This document shows, piece by piece, positions 1 to 10,785 of a stretch of 64,000 bases of DNA; the first letter of the stretch is position 1, and each line of letters opens with the position of its first letter. The translations under genes and the position numbers were made by a program. The DNA is from Diatrype stigma (taxonomy: Eukaryota; Ascomycota; Sordariomycetes; Xylariales; Diatrypaceae): contig JAKJXP020000004.1 of assembly GCA_022225965.2 (NCBI GenBank), positions 186,001 to 250,000 on the forward strand, read 5' to 3'. The notes under the pieces are model-generated. The model was not told the DNA's origin. It searched no databases and saw nothing but the letters and a program-made list of their open reading frames with translations.

Positions 1-3000
1 CTTATAACTAAAATAGCAACCGATACGTCAACGACAGTACGAGCTCTTCCTGTGCGTATTGGCAGCATACATATAACAGTATATACTCCCCATAACCCCA
101 ATTACCATGTCGGTCTCTCGGTCTCTGATAGAGGTCTAACAAGGCTCTGGAATACCCCAATCACAGATAATGTGTTACCCAGGTCTCTGATACGTCTCAT
201 GTACAACTTGGATGTATCAAAGTTGCCATATTGGTAACCTAGATGTCCCATGAAGTTGTTTCAAGACTGAAATCTCTCTGAAAGGCATAGGCCATATTAA
301 CGTATCTGCAATGCAGAGTTGTAAACAATCTGGAAGGCCAATTCTTCTAATCCTGCGATATCAGATATATTGCCCAACTCCCATGCCTCACATCCATATT
401 AGTAGTACTCGCGGTGACAAGGGGATACCACAATGTCAATCTGGTATATACCAGTAACTACCTAATTAAGAGTTTATAAGCTGAACCTGACACCAACTCT
501 GGCAGGGGACAAGTTTAGACTACTATTTGCTCGTTCACCTGGGCAACCATCGAACTGATACACGATCTTAATGGGGGTCTTGATCTAGGTATAGCCCGCG
601 TGGTGACAATATGGTGGAGGATTTCGAATTCCAACTTGCCATGAAGCTACGGGAAGGTTTATTCTTTCAAGGCTGGTCAAGGAGGCTGAAGGCAAAGGCA
701 CGGATCTAATATAGGCTCATACCTGTACCCGAGAAGAGCCACTATATAAGCTAAAGATTAGCTACATTGGCAATCTACATTGGCAATCAACATATGAGGA
801 TCATGTTACGAAGTAAAATGCTTAGACTCAGCATATACCCTTCCTATAGAACTGACCCAAATGACATGCATCCTGTAACTATGGTAAACTTGCATGCAAG
901 ACACACCAGCCAGCCCATGGGCTTGATACACAACTCGGACAGCTGGCAACTGACAGTTTGAGGTACATACCGCAACATACGGTATGGCATCACTTGGCAG
1001 TGCCCTCAAAAGGCTGACTCAAGGCACTTAGACCTTGAGTCAGCATGTCTTGTCAAACCACCTCCAACGGCTGAATGACTTGTTGCCCGCACGTGTAACT
1101 CGAAAATTTCAAGGTATGGCCACTTATCTGTCTACAATGTAATCCACATAACGTATATATCACAGGAAGCCATCTCTCCACGATACAGAGCCTGGGCATG
1201 AAAATGGCGGCAGGCCTATACGATCTCTCGATGTGCATATGTATGTATGCAGTTAGGTAGTAACTCTGCTCTACCTACTTCTTGTACTGCGATTCGCAAG
1301 TGAAGCCGACGCTCCGTCTTACTGATAACTTGAAAACCTGAGAGGTTGTCTGCATGTAATCTGCAATCCCCGATGCGACCCACCACAGTCTAAGACTTCC
1401 CGCCCGCTCAGCCAGTAGAACGGGCGCTGATTCGCTTCCTTTCGGCGGCAGCCACCGTTGCCACCGTGGCATGGCGAATGAGAAACGGGCGTGGGCTGTT
1501 CCATGGCAGGAGGATATTTCGATATTGTGGCTTGCCAGATCGCAGTGTATTGACAACAATTTGTCCACATGTGTAGCATTTTTCGGCATGCCATGCAGGC
1601 CTTGAAGAGCGGCACGGAAGTCTCGTCACAGAGCACCGTACACACATCAGATCCTTTTTCACGTACCTAAACTTTCCATATTGGTAGACCAATTTCCGGT
1701 GTTTGCCGGATTTAGACTTTTATCTACATAGGTAGCCTTTTGGATGTTTTGGAGGGAATGGTGTTGCTGAAGGGGAATGTACAAGCGTCTATGCGAAGCG
1801 GCAGCTAAGTGGTAGGCATTTGCTCTTATGAATATTTTAATACGACCTTACCTGCCAGCTAGCCTACCTACCTACATAAGCAGTGTCATAGGTATGTAAT
1901 AAGCCAGAAAGTAAATGGATGGACCCTTACGAAGAATTCCCGGTTCATCTACTTGCCCGTATCCAATGAAAAAACAGAAGTTGCAAATTGTATGTATGTA
2001 CATACATATGCACTATTCTAACTAAATAGTAACTTCACGTATGTATATATCGACGCATTTTAGTATTGGCGCGATACAGCCAGCCCAGTTGTTGCATGCA
2101 GTACGAAGTATTCACTACCTACAGAGGCAGTGATCTATGGCCACTTCTTTGAACGGACCGAGGTAAGTGAGGTAGGTAGGTACATTTCACATTTGAAAGG
2201 TATTCCTGATCAAAAATTCCTAAAAGTGCCTGCGGCTCCTTATAGCATAGCCAATCACTTGTTGTTCAGCAACTACATACCCAGACAGCCTAGATACATA
2301 CTACACTGATACCTCACTAGTTCGACGGTTTAGTTACTGCCTGTAGATGGGACTACTGTAGACGCCTCGGCTGCTAGGTAGAAACGCTGGGCACTCTAGC
2401 AACGCTGGCGACGACGCTGGTCCCTTTCCAGACTGCTAGAACAGAGGGGCCCCACCGGAAATCACCAATTACTGCCTATTGCCTATCACCTATCAGACCC
2501 AAACCCCCCCAAATTGCAGCCCTGCTGCCCTGTATTGTATGGTACAGGCTGTACCCGCTCCTTGCGTGCGTTTGCGTTGCGTTAACTCGACACCGGCATT
2601 CCTCCATTTGATTTGATTCTCAACTTCCATCTCCCACTGGAACGAGCCACTCCTCGACGAACACGCGACCAACACAACAACCAGCAACAGCCAGTCGTCG
2701 TCGACCCGACCCGGATTATCCAACCCGATCACGGCCTGACAACATTTACAACTTGCCAGCCTGCCAACCCGGATCTGAACCTGACGACCTGATAACCTGC
2801 CTGACAATCTGACAATCTGACAATCTGACAATCTGACGACCTGACGACCTGACGACCTGGCGACAATCTGTCAGCGCTGGCGGCTGCACTGGCGGCTGTA
2901 CCGGCGGTTCCAGGTTGCACTGGGTCTGACTTTGTTGTTCTTATCTATCGACAACCCTCGCATTACACCAGCACATTTTCAGCATTAAGATCCCTTGGAA

Positions 3001-3232
3001 GTTGCCTCCATTCTCCATTCCATCGCGCATACCCGCATACCTAGTACACACACGACTCCAAGTTCACCACCGATAACGTCCTCGTTCACGTCTACGTCTA
3101 CGCCTACATCTACGACCGGCTGTATTTCCCTCAATAGCAGTAAACATCCACTTCGGCCGCACTTCACCGACTTCAACTGCTCTGTCATGAACATCGGGTT
3201 TGGAAGAGCTAGAAATTAATCCAGTCAGACCG
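1..3232. other. Intergenic region with tandem repeats, no gene recognised
   Basis: No open frame here has recognisable domains, and the short ORFs lie in overlapping frames without consistent splice signals. It holds several copies of a TAGGTAGG/CCTACCTA-type motif (for example near 1865 and 2170). Close to the downstream F-box gene it holds a clear 8-bp tandem repeat (2803-2858) and a run of ACGTCT-like hexamers near 3088-3115. The last few hundred bases are pyrimidine- and CCA-rich and are probably the leader of the F-box gene. Confidence 0.6.
2803..2858. repeat. 8-bp tandem repeat (GACAATCT / GACGACCT)
   Basis: Four head-to-tail copies of GACAATCT (2803-2834) are followed directly by three copies of GACGACCT (2835-2858). 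Partial GACGACCT and GACAATCT copies flank the array (about 2782 and 2871). The two unit types differ at two positions. The array lies about 375 bp before the F-box start codon, so it is probably in its promoter or leader. Confidence 0.9.
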
Positions 3233-5147
3233 ATGAGTATGGGTGCTGGGGAAACTGCCTCAACCTACGATGGCGATGTCATCATCTCGGGTTCTTTGGA
3301 TTCCCACCCCCATTCCCCTTCGCAGCCACAGGCTAGACATGCACATACCAGGGACCATTACCTACAGAGAGAAATGTCGTTAGATCGTCACAACCGTGGG
3401 GGAGAGGATGAGGGAACCGCAACAGTCGAAATAGCCACTATCATGACAACTTCGTCGACCCCAGTTACCCCCGGTCCTTCGAGCCCCCCTCTAGACCAGG
3501 CAAAAACGTCCGACTTCGTACCCCCTACACGTCCCAGCAGCACGCCCTTCCCCAATGCGCAACAAGGCCAGACTGATATCCGATGCTTGACGTGCCATCC
3601 CGATTGCTTCGCTGAAGATGACTGCCTAGTCACCGACCACGTTTCTGCACTCCCCACCGAGACCCCGTCCAGATTGACGCTCAGTAAACTACCTGCAGAA
3701 ATCCACGAGTGCATCCTAGACCACTTGTTTGGCTATCGCGTATCATCAACCTCACCCAGTTCGCTCACTGTCCCTAGCGTGAATGCTCGCAGTTGGAGCA
3801 CTGCTTTGAGACATTCAAGACGACGGGAACTATCTGACCTTGCCTTCGTCAGCCCCTTGTGGAGAGATCTGGTTCAGGAGCGTCTCTATCGACACATCAA
3901 ACTCAAGGCCACAGTAGATGGGGTGAACGAGGTCATGTCTTTCTTTGCGCGCCATCTTCATCTGCGCACCTATGTTAAGCACATAGAGATCTGGTTCCCC
4001 GTATTCCAGCCCAAATTTCATCCGACCATCCCAGGTGACACTTCACTTGCCCTGCCCACTGTGTCTCCCGAAGGTATTGCCAGCGCCACATATGCTCTGC
4101 CTACCGACAATGCAACGCTGGAAGAGGTCTTTTATCTTGTGAGCACGGCACTTCCTGAGGTCCGGGTCATGACGCTAGAAGGTGGAGAGAGGAAGAAGGC
4201 CCCCCACGTTCGATTCACCCTTCCGTCTCTTGCGCCAGAACTACGACATCTACCCAGGATCTCATCAGTTCAGACCCTCATCATCAAGGGACAGTGGAAC
4301 ATCATCAGATCAAGCCGGGACTGGGATTCCATCTCTAGAGCGTTGCCCAATCTAGAAGAGTGGCACGGGACGTATGCTAAGCCAAAGTCTAAGAGTTATC
4401 TTAGCATGGCAAGTGTCCTCAACATTCTGGATCCCAAAATTACAAGGCTCAACCTGTGTCTTGAAAGTGACTATCGACGAGAGATGACCTGCCCACCTTA
4501 TTATTTGAAGGTGTCTGAGAAGCTTCACTGGTGTGAGAAGATGGCCAAAGCAGCAAGCAGTCTAGAGCATCTATCTTATACTGGCCGAGTCTGCCATGGC
4601 TTTTTCGACATGCTTGCTAAGTACTCGAACCCTCGGACGACCAAACTCAAGACCATCGACTTGACTGTCAAGAACTGCTGTCGGCAGAATGCCCAGTGGA
4701 ACGAATCCGGCTCAGGAATCACCGACATGCATTTTATCCAAGCTTTTGAGCAATTGGTCTTAGGTGGCATCCGTGCCTTAGACCGACTCAAGTCTGTGGA
4801 GCTTTTGAGGATCAGATATGTTGATCTAGGTATGATCCCCTTCCCTTCGATATAATATTAACGTATCACTACTGACTGAACCATCAGATTCGCCCGTTCC
4901 ACCACTGAACCCGTACTTCATCGTTCATGACGGCTGGTGCTCTGGTGTCTGGAGTGACCTCATTGTAGCCGAGCTGAATCGCATACGACCAGACATCCGT
5001 TTTGAAGAAATGGTTGAAAGCTTCGGCGAAGTGGGCTATAACAAGGAAGGCCGTTTGGTTATCAGCCCGGATTTTCCAAAATCGAGAGTTCTTTCACTCA
5101 AGCTTTCAAACTACGCTATGCTCTCAGGAGGAATCACTATCGTGTAA
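3233..5147 (+). CDS. F-box-like protein (two exons)
   Basis: This is probably a substrate-receptor subunit of an SCF ubiquitin ligase. The model has exons 3233-4829 and 4888-5147, joined across a 58-bp intron with donor GTATGA, a CTGAC branch-like site and acceptor CAG, giving 618 residues. The first ATG in frame is at 3233; the frame is open further upstream but without an ATG. After a roughly 150-residue Ser/Pro/Thr-rich, probably disordered N-terminus there is an F-box-like motif (LPAEIHECILDHLF), then a conserved aromatic/arginine-rich stretch (SPLWRDLVQERLYRHIKL). The remainder looks like the long variable substrate-binding region common in fungal F-box proteins, with no clear leucine-rich or WD repeats. 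The target is unknown. The F-box assignment rests on this motif alone. Confidence 0.82.
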
Positions 5148-6111
5148 ACACACTCATCCAAACTCACCATTACACAACTACCTACCACACAAGGTGCACA
5201 CGACGACATTTCATTGCAACTAAACAAGTTGAGCTGGGCAGAATAAGGCTTGCCAACGCATTTTTTTTCATCTTTTTTCCGCTATGGCCCTTGGCACTAG
5301 GTTAGACGAGACTCACTGAGTTTACTAGTCTCAACATACCAAGTGTCTGGTCTTTTCTCGGCGTTACGAATGGACTGCATGACGACGACCTCAAGAAAGA
5401 AAAGGGAGGTCGGAGAAGGATACAGCAACTGCGGAGTCCGGGGTAGGCAAAGATCCATCAAGGGCATCTACGGGAGACGGTGTATTTGCGCAGCTTTGGA
5501 AGGGGATCTGTTTATGGCATTTTGCAAACCGCGCTTGAGATGCTAGTCGGTTTGGTTCTCGTTTCCCCGTCTTTTTATTACTTTTTGAAGGCGTGCAAAT
5601 ACCCGAGTTGCAATGATTGGTTCTGCAGGACGCTACTACTACGCTTTTTTGATCGTTCCAGTTTGGAGGACGCTGTCAAGACTACTTACTACTACACACC
5701 ATAGATAATGTACATATGGGGTTGGCTCTTGCGATAGCTAGCTAGAGATATTGTTCGGCATGGCAGCTAGTACTATATTGCTGGAAAGAGGTTCTTGAGA
5801 TATCTCTGTTGGCATCGTGATGCTATACTGAGGGCTTCCTGGCGATGGCTAGAAACTCTAAGATAGCAATAGGATAGTCGCAGTATCAATGGCACACATC
5901 CCTGAAGGGCTTAATACACATAATTCCAGTACACATGTACATGCATGCACGCCACTCCCTCGGTTTCTCTACCATCAAGTCTACCTAGGTAGCTTTATGA
6001 ATTAGGTATATATTTCGAATCCTATCCCGTCTATTTGTCAGCTAAGCAAGCAAATTTACCATTTGACTGGCCGGCTGACCGAGCTCGACTCAGGAACCAA
6101 TACTGCCCCCC
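5148..6111. other. Intergenic, convergent 3' regions
   Basis: This stretch lies between the 3' ends of the F-box gene and the convergent PIG-M gene. Only short ORFs without recognisable features occur. It contains T-rich tracts (near 5260-5280) and one CTACCTAGGTAG palindrome near 5983. Confidence 0.6.
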
Positions 6112-7765
6112 TCAGTCCTGGTTTTTATCCTCCACCTTCACCCCCACCTCCAGATCCCCAATAATGATGCCCAAAATCCAGCAATTGACGAGAAAGAAGG
6201 CCAGCGACGCGGCCCACAGGCCCGGCACAAACGTGCTGTGCCCCAAGAACTCGAGCCCGTAGCCCTGCTGCAGCCAGAGCGCCTGCCCCGCGACCCAGAG
6301 CGCTAGGGCGGTGAGGCCGCGTCTCGGGTGGCGGACGAGCGACGACCGCGGCAGGTAGAGCGGGAGGAGGACCATGTACCAGAGGAAATACTGGTTATTT
6401 GATAGATTAGCTGTTTATTCGAGGGTTGCGAGGTTGCGAGGAGTAGGGGTGAGGGTATGGACTGAATGAATGAAATGACACGGGTGGACAGGAGGGGAAA
6501 TCAGGTTGGCGATGGGGATAGGGGGCGTAGATAGGTAGACATATCAGAGAAAAAAGGAGAAGCAAATAGAAACATACCTGGCTCGTGCAGACCTTGTTAA
6601 ACGTGACGAAAGCAAAAGTCTGCGCCAGCATCGTGGTGGGCAAGTCCTTCCTGGCGCCGACGAGGGGGATCAGGACGGTCGAGAGCAGCAGCTGCGGCAG
6701 GAACGCGAGGGACTCGATTCCGATGCCCCCACCAACACCAGCGGAAGCGGCCGTCCCCGCCACAAAAGAAGAGGAGGAAGAGGAAGAAGATGGCGACTCC
6801 GCCGACGCCAGGTACAGCAGCACGTTGTACGGGCTGAAGTTGTGCCGGTGGTCCACCCGCGACACGTGGTGCAGGAACGTGTGCACCACGAACGGCGATC
6901 CGTACAGCGCGTACATGGCCGCGTTGAGGCACAGGAAGGTCGCCAGGCTGACGCCCGCGAGCGTCAGCCTCGCGGGCGTGAGGAGGCCGGCGATCTTCCG
7001 TCCTATCACCCCCCCCGGGGTGGCGGCGGATGCATTGCTCGCCTTGTTGTTACTATCAGAAGAAGAAGAAGAACGACCATCATCGTCGTCAGCATCCCCC
7101 CACCACCACGCGACGGCCGGCGCGTAGATGAACGGGTAGATCTTGAAGTGCACGCCGAGGCCGAGCAGGGCGCCCGCGAGCGCGGCGCTGCGCCGCGCCA
7201 GCGAGGCCCACAGCAGCGCCGTCACCAGCACGCCCAGCAGGCCCTCGGAGCTGCCGCGCGTGCTGATGGTCGCCACCATCGGGTTCAGGAGCCAGATGGC
7301 CGCGTACTTGAGCTCGCTTCCGGGGGCGGGGGCGGGGGCTACTACTCCCTTTCTTCCCACTCCTCGTTGCTGTTGCTGTTGCTGTTGCTGATAGCGCAGG
7401 ATCAGGACGAGCAGCCAGCCGGCCAGCAGGTCTGCCACCGCGAAGAGGATCTTGCCCCACGAGAACCAGAACGCGCTGCTTCCTGAGGCGATCGTGGTCG
7501 GCCACAGGAGCCAGGCGAGCAGCGGCGTGTAGCGGTAGGTCTCGCGCGTGTAGGGGGAGGCGGGGGAAAAAGGAGAGGTTGAGGATGAGGAAAGGGAGGG
7601 CGGGGAGAAGGTGAAGCGCGCTGCGTCCGTGAAGACCATGTAGTCGATGTCGGTGTACTTCAGGGGCGAGTTGGCGTCCTGCCAGAGCCCGTACACGAGC
7701 ATCACGGCCCGCAGGAGCGCGGCCGCTGCGAAGAGCGGCAGGGGCCGGGAGAAGAGGGATGCCAT
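6112..7765 (-). CDS. gpi14: GPI mannosyltransferase 1, PIG-M / Gpi14 catalytic subunit
   Basis: This ER membrane enzyme adds the first alpha-1,4 mannose, from dolichol-phosphate-mannose, to the GPI anchor precursor. Exon 1 runs 7765-6578 and exon 2 runs 6390-6112, with a 187-bp intron (GTATGT...CAG), giving 488 residues. Visible evidence is an N-terminal membrane segment followed by the luminal DxD-type site in YTDIDYMVFTDAARF (about residues 38-52), many hydrophobic spans, an HFKIYPF-like motif and the family signature FNKVCTSQYFLWYMVLLP, which spans the splice junction. The protein is longer than usual (about 400-430 residues in most fungi) because of low-complexity inserts: a Ser/Pro-rich loop after the DxD site, a poly-Gln run, an Asp/Ser/Asn run and a poly-Ser run. 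An in-frame extension upstream of 7765 is open, but the ATG at 7765 matches the family start. Confidence 0.93.
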
Positions 7766-8416
7766 CTTGATTCGATCAGATATCCTGGGGACAGACAAGA
7801 CCTCCGGGGTGCATGCCCATGAACAACTGACGAGTAGGGGTAAGAATATACCCGGGTAGAGGTAGATTGCTACTGGTAGCCAAGCTAAAAGGTGCCTAGG
7901 GTATAACACTGAGCTTGAGCTCTTCAGCGGTCAACCTCTTCGGTTGGCACCCTCGACCTGCGATGATTATGAAGTACTTCCCGATGCCACTCGCAGCAAA
8001 CCAACCACTGCTTATGTTGATAACAGTTTCATGGTCTTTGGACGATCTATATATCGTCACGAATTATATGTTTCCCTTGTTTTTGCCAGGAGCTGGATAG
8101 AGGAACTTCTTAAAGTCCACTGTAAGCTCGGCGATTAATCGGTTAAACCAGTAACTAACCTGTTACCGCACTAAAACTTATTACTACACGCTGTAAAGTA
8201 CCGGCGGACAGTGGAACTTGCGTCACAGTTAGTGGACGTAGTGGACGTTAGGTACTGCCTCCTAGGGTATCTAGTGGGACTCCCTGCATCGATGATCACC
8301 ACCATCCTTGCAACACGCACCCAAGCACCAAGCTACAATACCTTGAACTAGCTATCGACTAGCCACATTATTGTTAGATTGTTATATTGCACATATCATC
8401 CAAAGTGATGCGTTGA
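7766..8416. other. Divergent promoter between PIG-M and TRAX genes
   Basis: The 651 bp between two divergent start codons contain no recognisable gene. They must hold the promoters of both the PIG-M and the TRAX genes. Confidence 0.6.
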
Positions 8417-9579
8417 ATGATCATGGCAGAAGTAGTCGTCCCGAAAGCAAAACGTGAAAGCAACATGGCCGGCGTCAAGCGTGACTACCAGGGCAAGGAG
8501 AAGACCCGCGCAGACGCAGCGCCGCGCAATGCCTACACCTCCATGTTCGAGCACTTCCGCGACGAGCTCGACGAGCACCATGACCGTCGCATGAAGATCC
8601 AGAAGGTGTCGAGGGACGTCACCGCGCTCAGCAAAAAGATGTAGGTTTATTTTATCTCTGGGGGTATGGTATCTTGAGTGTAGTAAGAACGGAGACTGAC
8701 AATATACTCCACAGCATCTTTTCTCTTCAGAGGTAAATTCTAGCATCCCATCCTTCAAACGCAATTACCGCCTGGCTATAGGGGCAAGGGGGGTAAGGGG
8801 GTCACCTCAAGTCCAGCAAGCCCTACTGCATTGCTCTCAAGTCATGAAGAAGTCTGAGGACCCTATTGATCCACTCATACCCCCCCTCCTCTGTTTCACT
8901 TTCTGTTCACACAACTGTTCACACAACGAAAAACAGGGTCCGCAAGCTCCAGCAGCCGATCCCGGCGCGCATCCAGAGCGAGATGGACGAGCGCATGCAG
9001 GAGATCGTGGCGCAGCTGGCGACCATCGAGGCCGACGTGCAGGGCATGAACCGCCACCGGTACAACATGCCGTGCCTGGAGGAGTTCGCCGAGGCCGTCT
9101 CGTTCGCGCACTACCTGCGGCACCAGGCGCTCATCACGCCGGCCCAGCTGTCGGCCGCCCTGCCCCTGGCCTCGCGCGCCCTCGACCTCACCCCCGCCGA
9201 GTACGTCTTCGGCATCTTCGACCTCACCGGCGAGATGATGCGCTTCGCCACCTCGGTCACCGCTCTCACCGGCGCCGTGCCTCGTGGCGGTGGCGACGGT
9301 GAGGTGAAGAGCATCGACGAAAGTAGTGCCGGAGGAGGAGGAGGACGAACTATCCTCGAGGACCTCCAGGATGTCAGCAGCATGCTGCTCGTGTCACCCC
9401 CGCTCGGCGGCGGCGGCGGGAAGTTCAACACCTGGACTAAGAAGACCGATACTATGGTCGAGCAGGTGCGCAAGGTCGAGAGGCTCGCGTATGGCGTTAC
9501 GGTGCGCGGCAACGAGAGGCCGAAGGGCTGGATGCCGGATTTGGACGAGGATCCTCGGGGAGGGGATGGGGGAGAATGA
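8417..9579 (+). CDS. Translin-associated factor X (TRAX) family protein
   Basis: This translin-family protein partners translin in the octameric TRAX-translin (C3PO) nuclease that cleaves small RNAs. Exons are 8417-8640, 8715-8732 (only 18 nt) and 8937-9579, with introns of 74 and 204 bp, giving 294 residues. Splicing recreates the family signature SRDVTALSKKIIFSLQRVRK, part of which lies on the micro-exon. The N-terminal motif MFEHFRDELDEHHDRRMKIQ and the later segment SFAHYLRHQALITPAQL are typical of TRAX. Two low-complexity Gly-rich insertions (around residues 180-215) interrupt the C-terminal helices. Three N-terminal Met codons (8417, 8423, 8465) are possible starts; 8423 has the best Kozak context (ATCATGGCA). 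No translin gene is in the window. Confidence 0.9.
8715..8732 (+). other. 18-nt micro-exon of the TRAX gene
   Basis: This exon is bounded by CACAG on the left and a GTAAAT donor on the right. It supplies the end of one codon, ATC TTT TCT CTT CAG, and two bases of the following Arg codon. Skipping it would remove six residues of the conserved KKIIFSLQR segment without a frameshift. Confidence 0.85.
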
Positions 9580-10158
9580 ACGATTACCCTGTGTGTGCCT
9601 TCATGGAGGACATCACGGCCACTTGTCAGCTTCATTAGCAACTGCAATGCACATTGGGGGGAGGGACTGTATCTAAAGAACGTCCATGTTACTAAGCAGA
9701 GTGTGATGCATTAGCTTAGCTGTAATAAGCCACGAATTGCAATCAATTACTTGGTCAAACTATCTCTTCACTAGATCGTGATGCCTCTGCTACGGCTCTG
9801 CTGAACGGGACACTGGAGGGTTTCGAGATCTGGTGAAGATGGAATGAAAATAAAAGTTGAACTGGCTACCCCGATAACCAAGACCAACAGCAATTAAGAG
9901 GCACCGTTCTCCTTTATGCCAGATAGGGGCAGAACTATGAACACATGGTTGGGTTCCACTCGCGGAACCCCCATTTTTTTACCTTTTATTTCTAATCTTT
10001 TCAATCCCATGTAGTGTCCATACCACATCCACATTTTCACCTGCTTCTCATCATCTCTCGTGAAGGTCATTAAATCGTAAAGATCGATATATATATAACA
10101 CGAAGCCGTCGTGCTCGTGACACCATTCATTCATTCATCCGGACCCGACCGTCCGTCC
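9580..10158. other. Intergenic, convergent 3' regions
   Basis: No gene is recognised between the 3' ends of the TRAX gene and the His-Ser repeat protein gene. A short CATT tetranucleotide run lies near 10125. Confidence 0.6.
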
Positions 10159-10785
10159 CTAATATCGATAGCTCCGACTGCCACTCGACCTCCTCAGGTC
10201 GCGCCCGTCCAGGACAACGGGCGGCGGGGCCTTCGGGCTCCGGCCGCGCGCGCGCCCCTCGTAGTAGACGGGGCGCACCTCGACCGACCGCCGGGGGCTG
10301 TGGCTGTGGCGGCTGTGACTGTGACTGTGACTGTGACTGTGGCCGTGGCCGTGCTGCCGCGACCGCGACCGGTGCACCTCCTGGTGGTAGGGGTACGAGC
10401 CCTGGCGGTGATGACGGCTGGTCACGGGCACGGGCTTCTCGTGGTCCGGCTCGAAGGTCTCGCCCCAGTCCGAGGTCCGGCCGAAGTTCGTGCACGACCG
10501 GATCAGCCACAGGATCAGCAGGAAGCCGAGGATCGACCCGATCACGATGCCGGCGATCGCCCCGCCCGACAGCACGACCTTGCCGCCGCCGCCGCCGCTC
10601 TCGCTCACTACCGTCGTGGTTGCGGCTTGTCGGGGCAGTAGTACGCTCGAGGCTAGTTCTGAGAGCGTCCGAGTGGGCTGGGAGTGGGCTTCGTTGTCGC
10701 TGGTGTACGCTACCCGCGTCACGCTCTGAGCTAGGCGGTTCAGGATGTCGCGGGGCGAGACGGGCTCAGGGAGGAGTGGTGCCAT
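10159..10785 (-). CDS. Small single-span membrane protein with His-Ser repeat tail
   Basis: Function is unknown. The single-exon frame gives 208 residues when started at the ATG at 10785. The frame is open for another 19 codons upstream to another ATG at 10842, but the internal one starts a more plausible protein. A Ser/Thr-rich N-terminal part is followed by a run of five Gly and one transmembrane helix (about residues 69-91, AIAGIVIGSILGFLLILWLI). The C-terminal tail is basic and His-rich, with about seven alternating His-Ser/Gly dipeptides at about residues 140-160 and many Arg-Ser and Pro-Arg pairs. The layout (outside Ser/Thr-rich, TM, basic tail) resembles fungal cell-surface sensor-like proteins, but no family was recognised. 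Confidence 0.7.
   Translation of the reverse strand: MAPLLPEPVSPRDILNRLAQSVTRVAYTSDNEAHSQPTRTLSELASSVLLPRQAATTTVVSESGGGGGKVVLSGGAIAGIVIGSILGFLLILWLIRSCTNFGRTSDWGETFEPDHEKPVPVTSRHHRQGSYPYHQEVHRSRSRQHGHGHSHSHSHSHSRHSHSPRRSVEVRPVYYEGRARGRSPKAPPPVVLDGRDLRRSSGSRSYRY

Noticed and set aside
806..1692. Minus-strand ORFs near the left edge
   Set aside because: They overlap each other in different frames, lack domains and show no consistent splicing.
6585..7486. Plus-strand ORFs over the PIG-M gene
   Set aside because: The minus strand encodes the conserved mannosyltransferase; these are repeats read in other frames.
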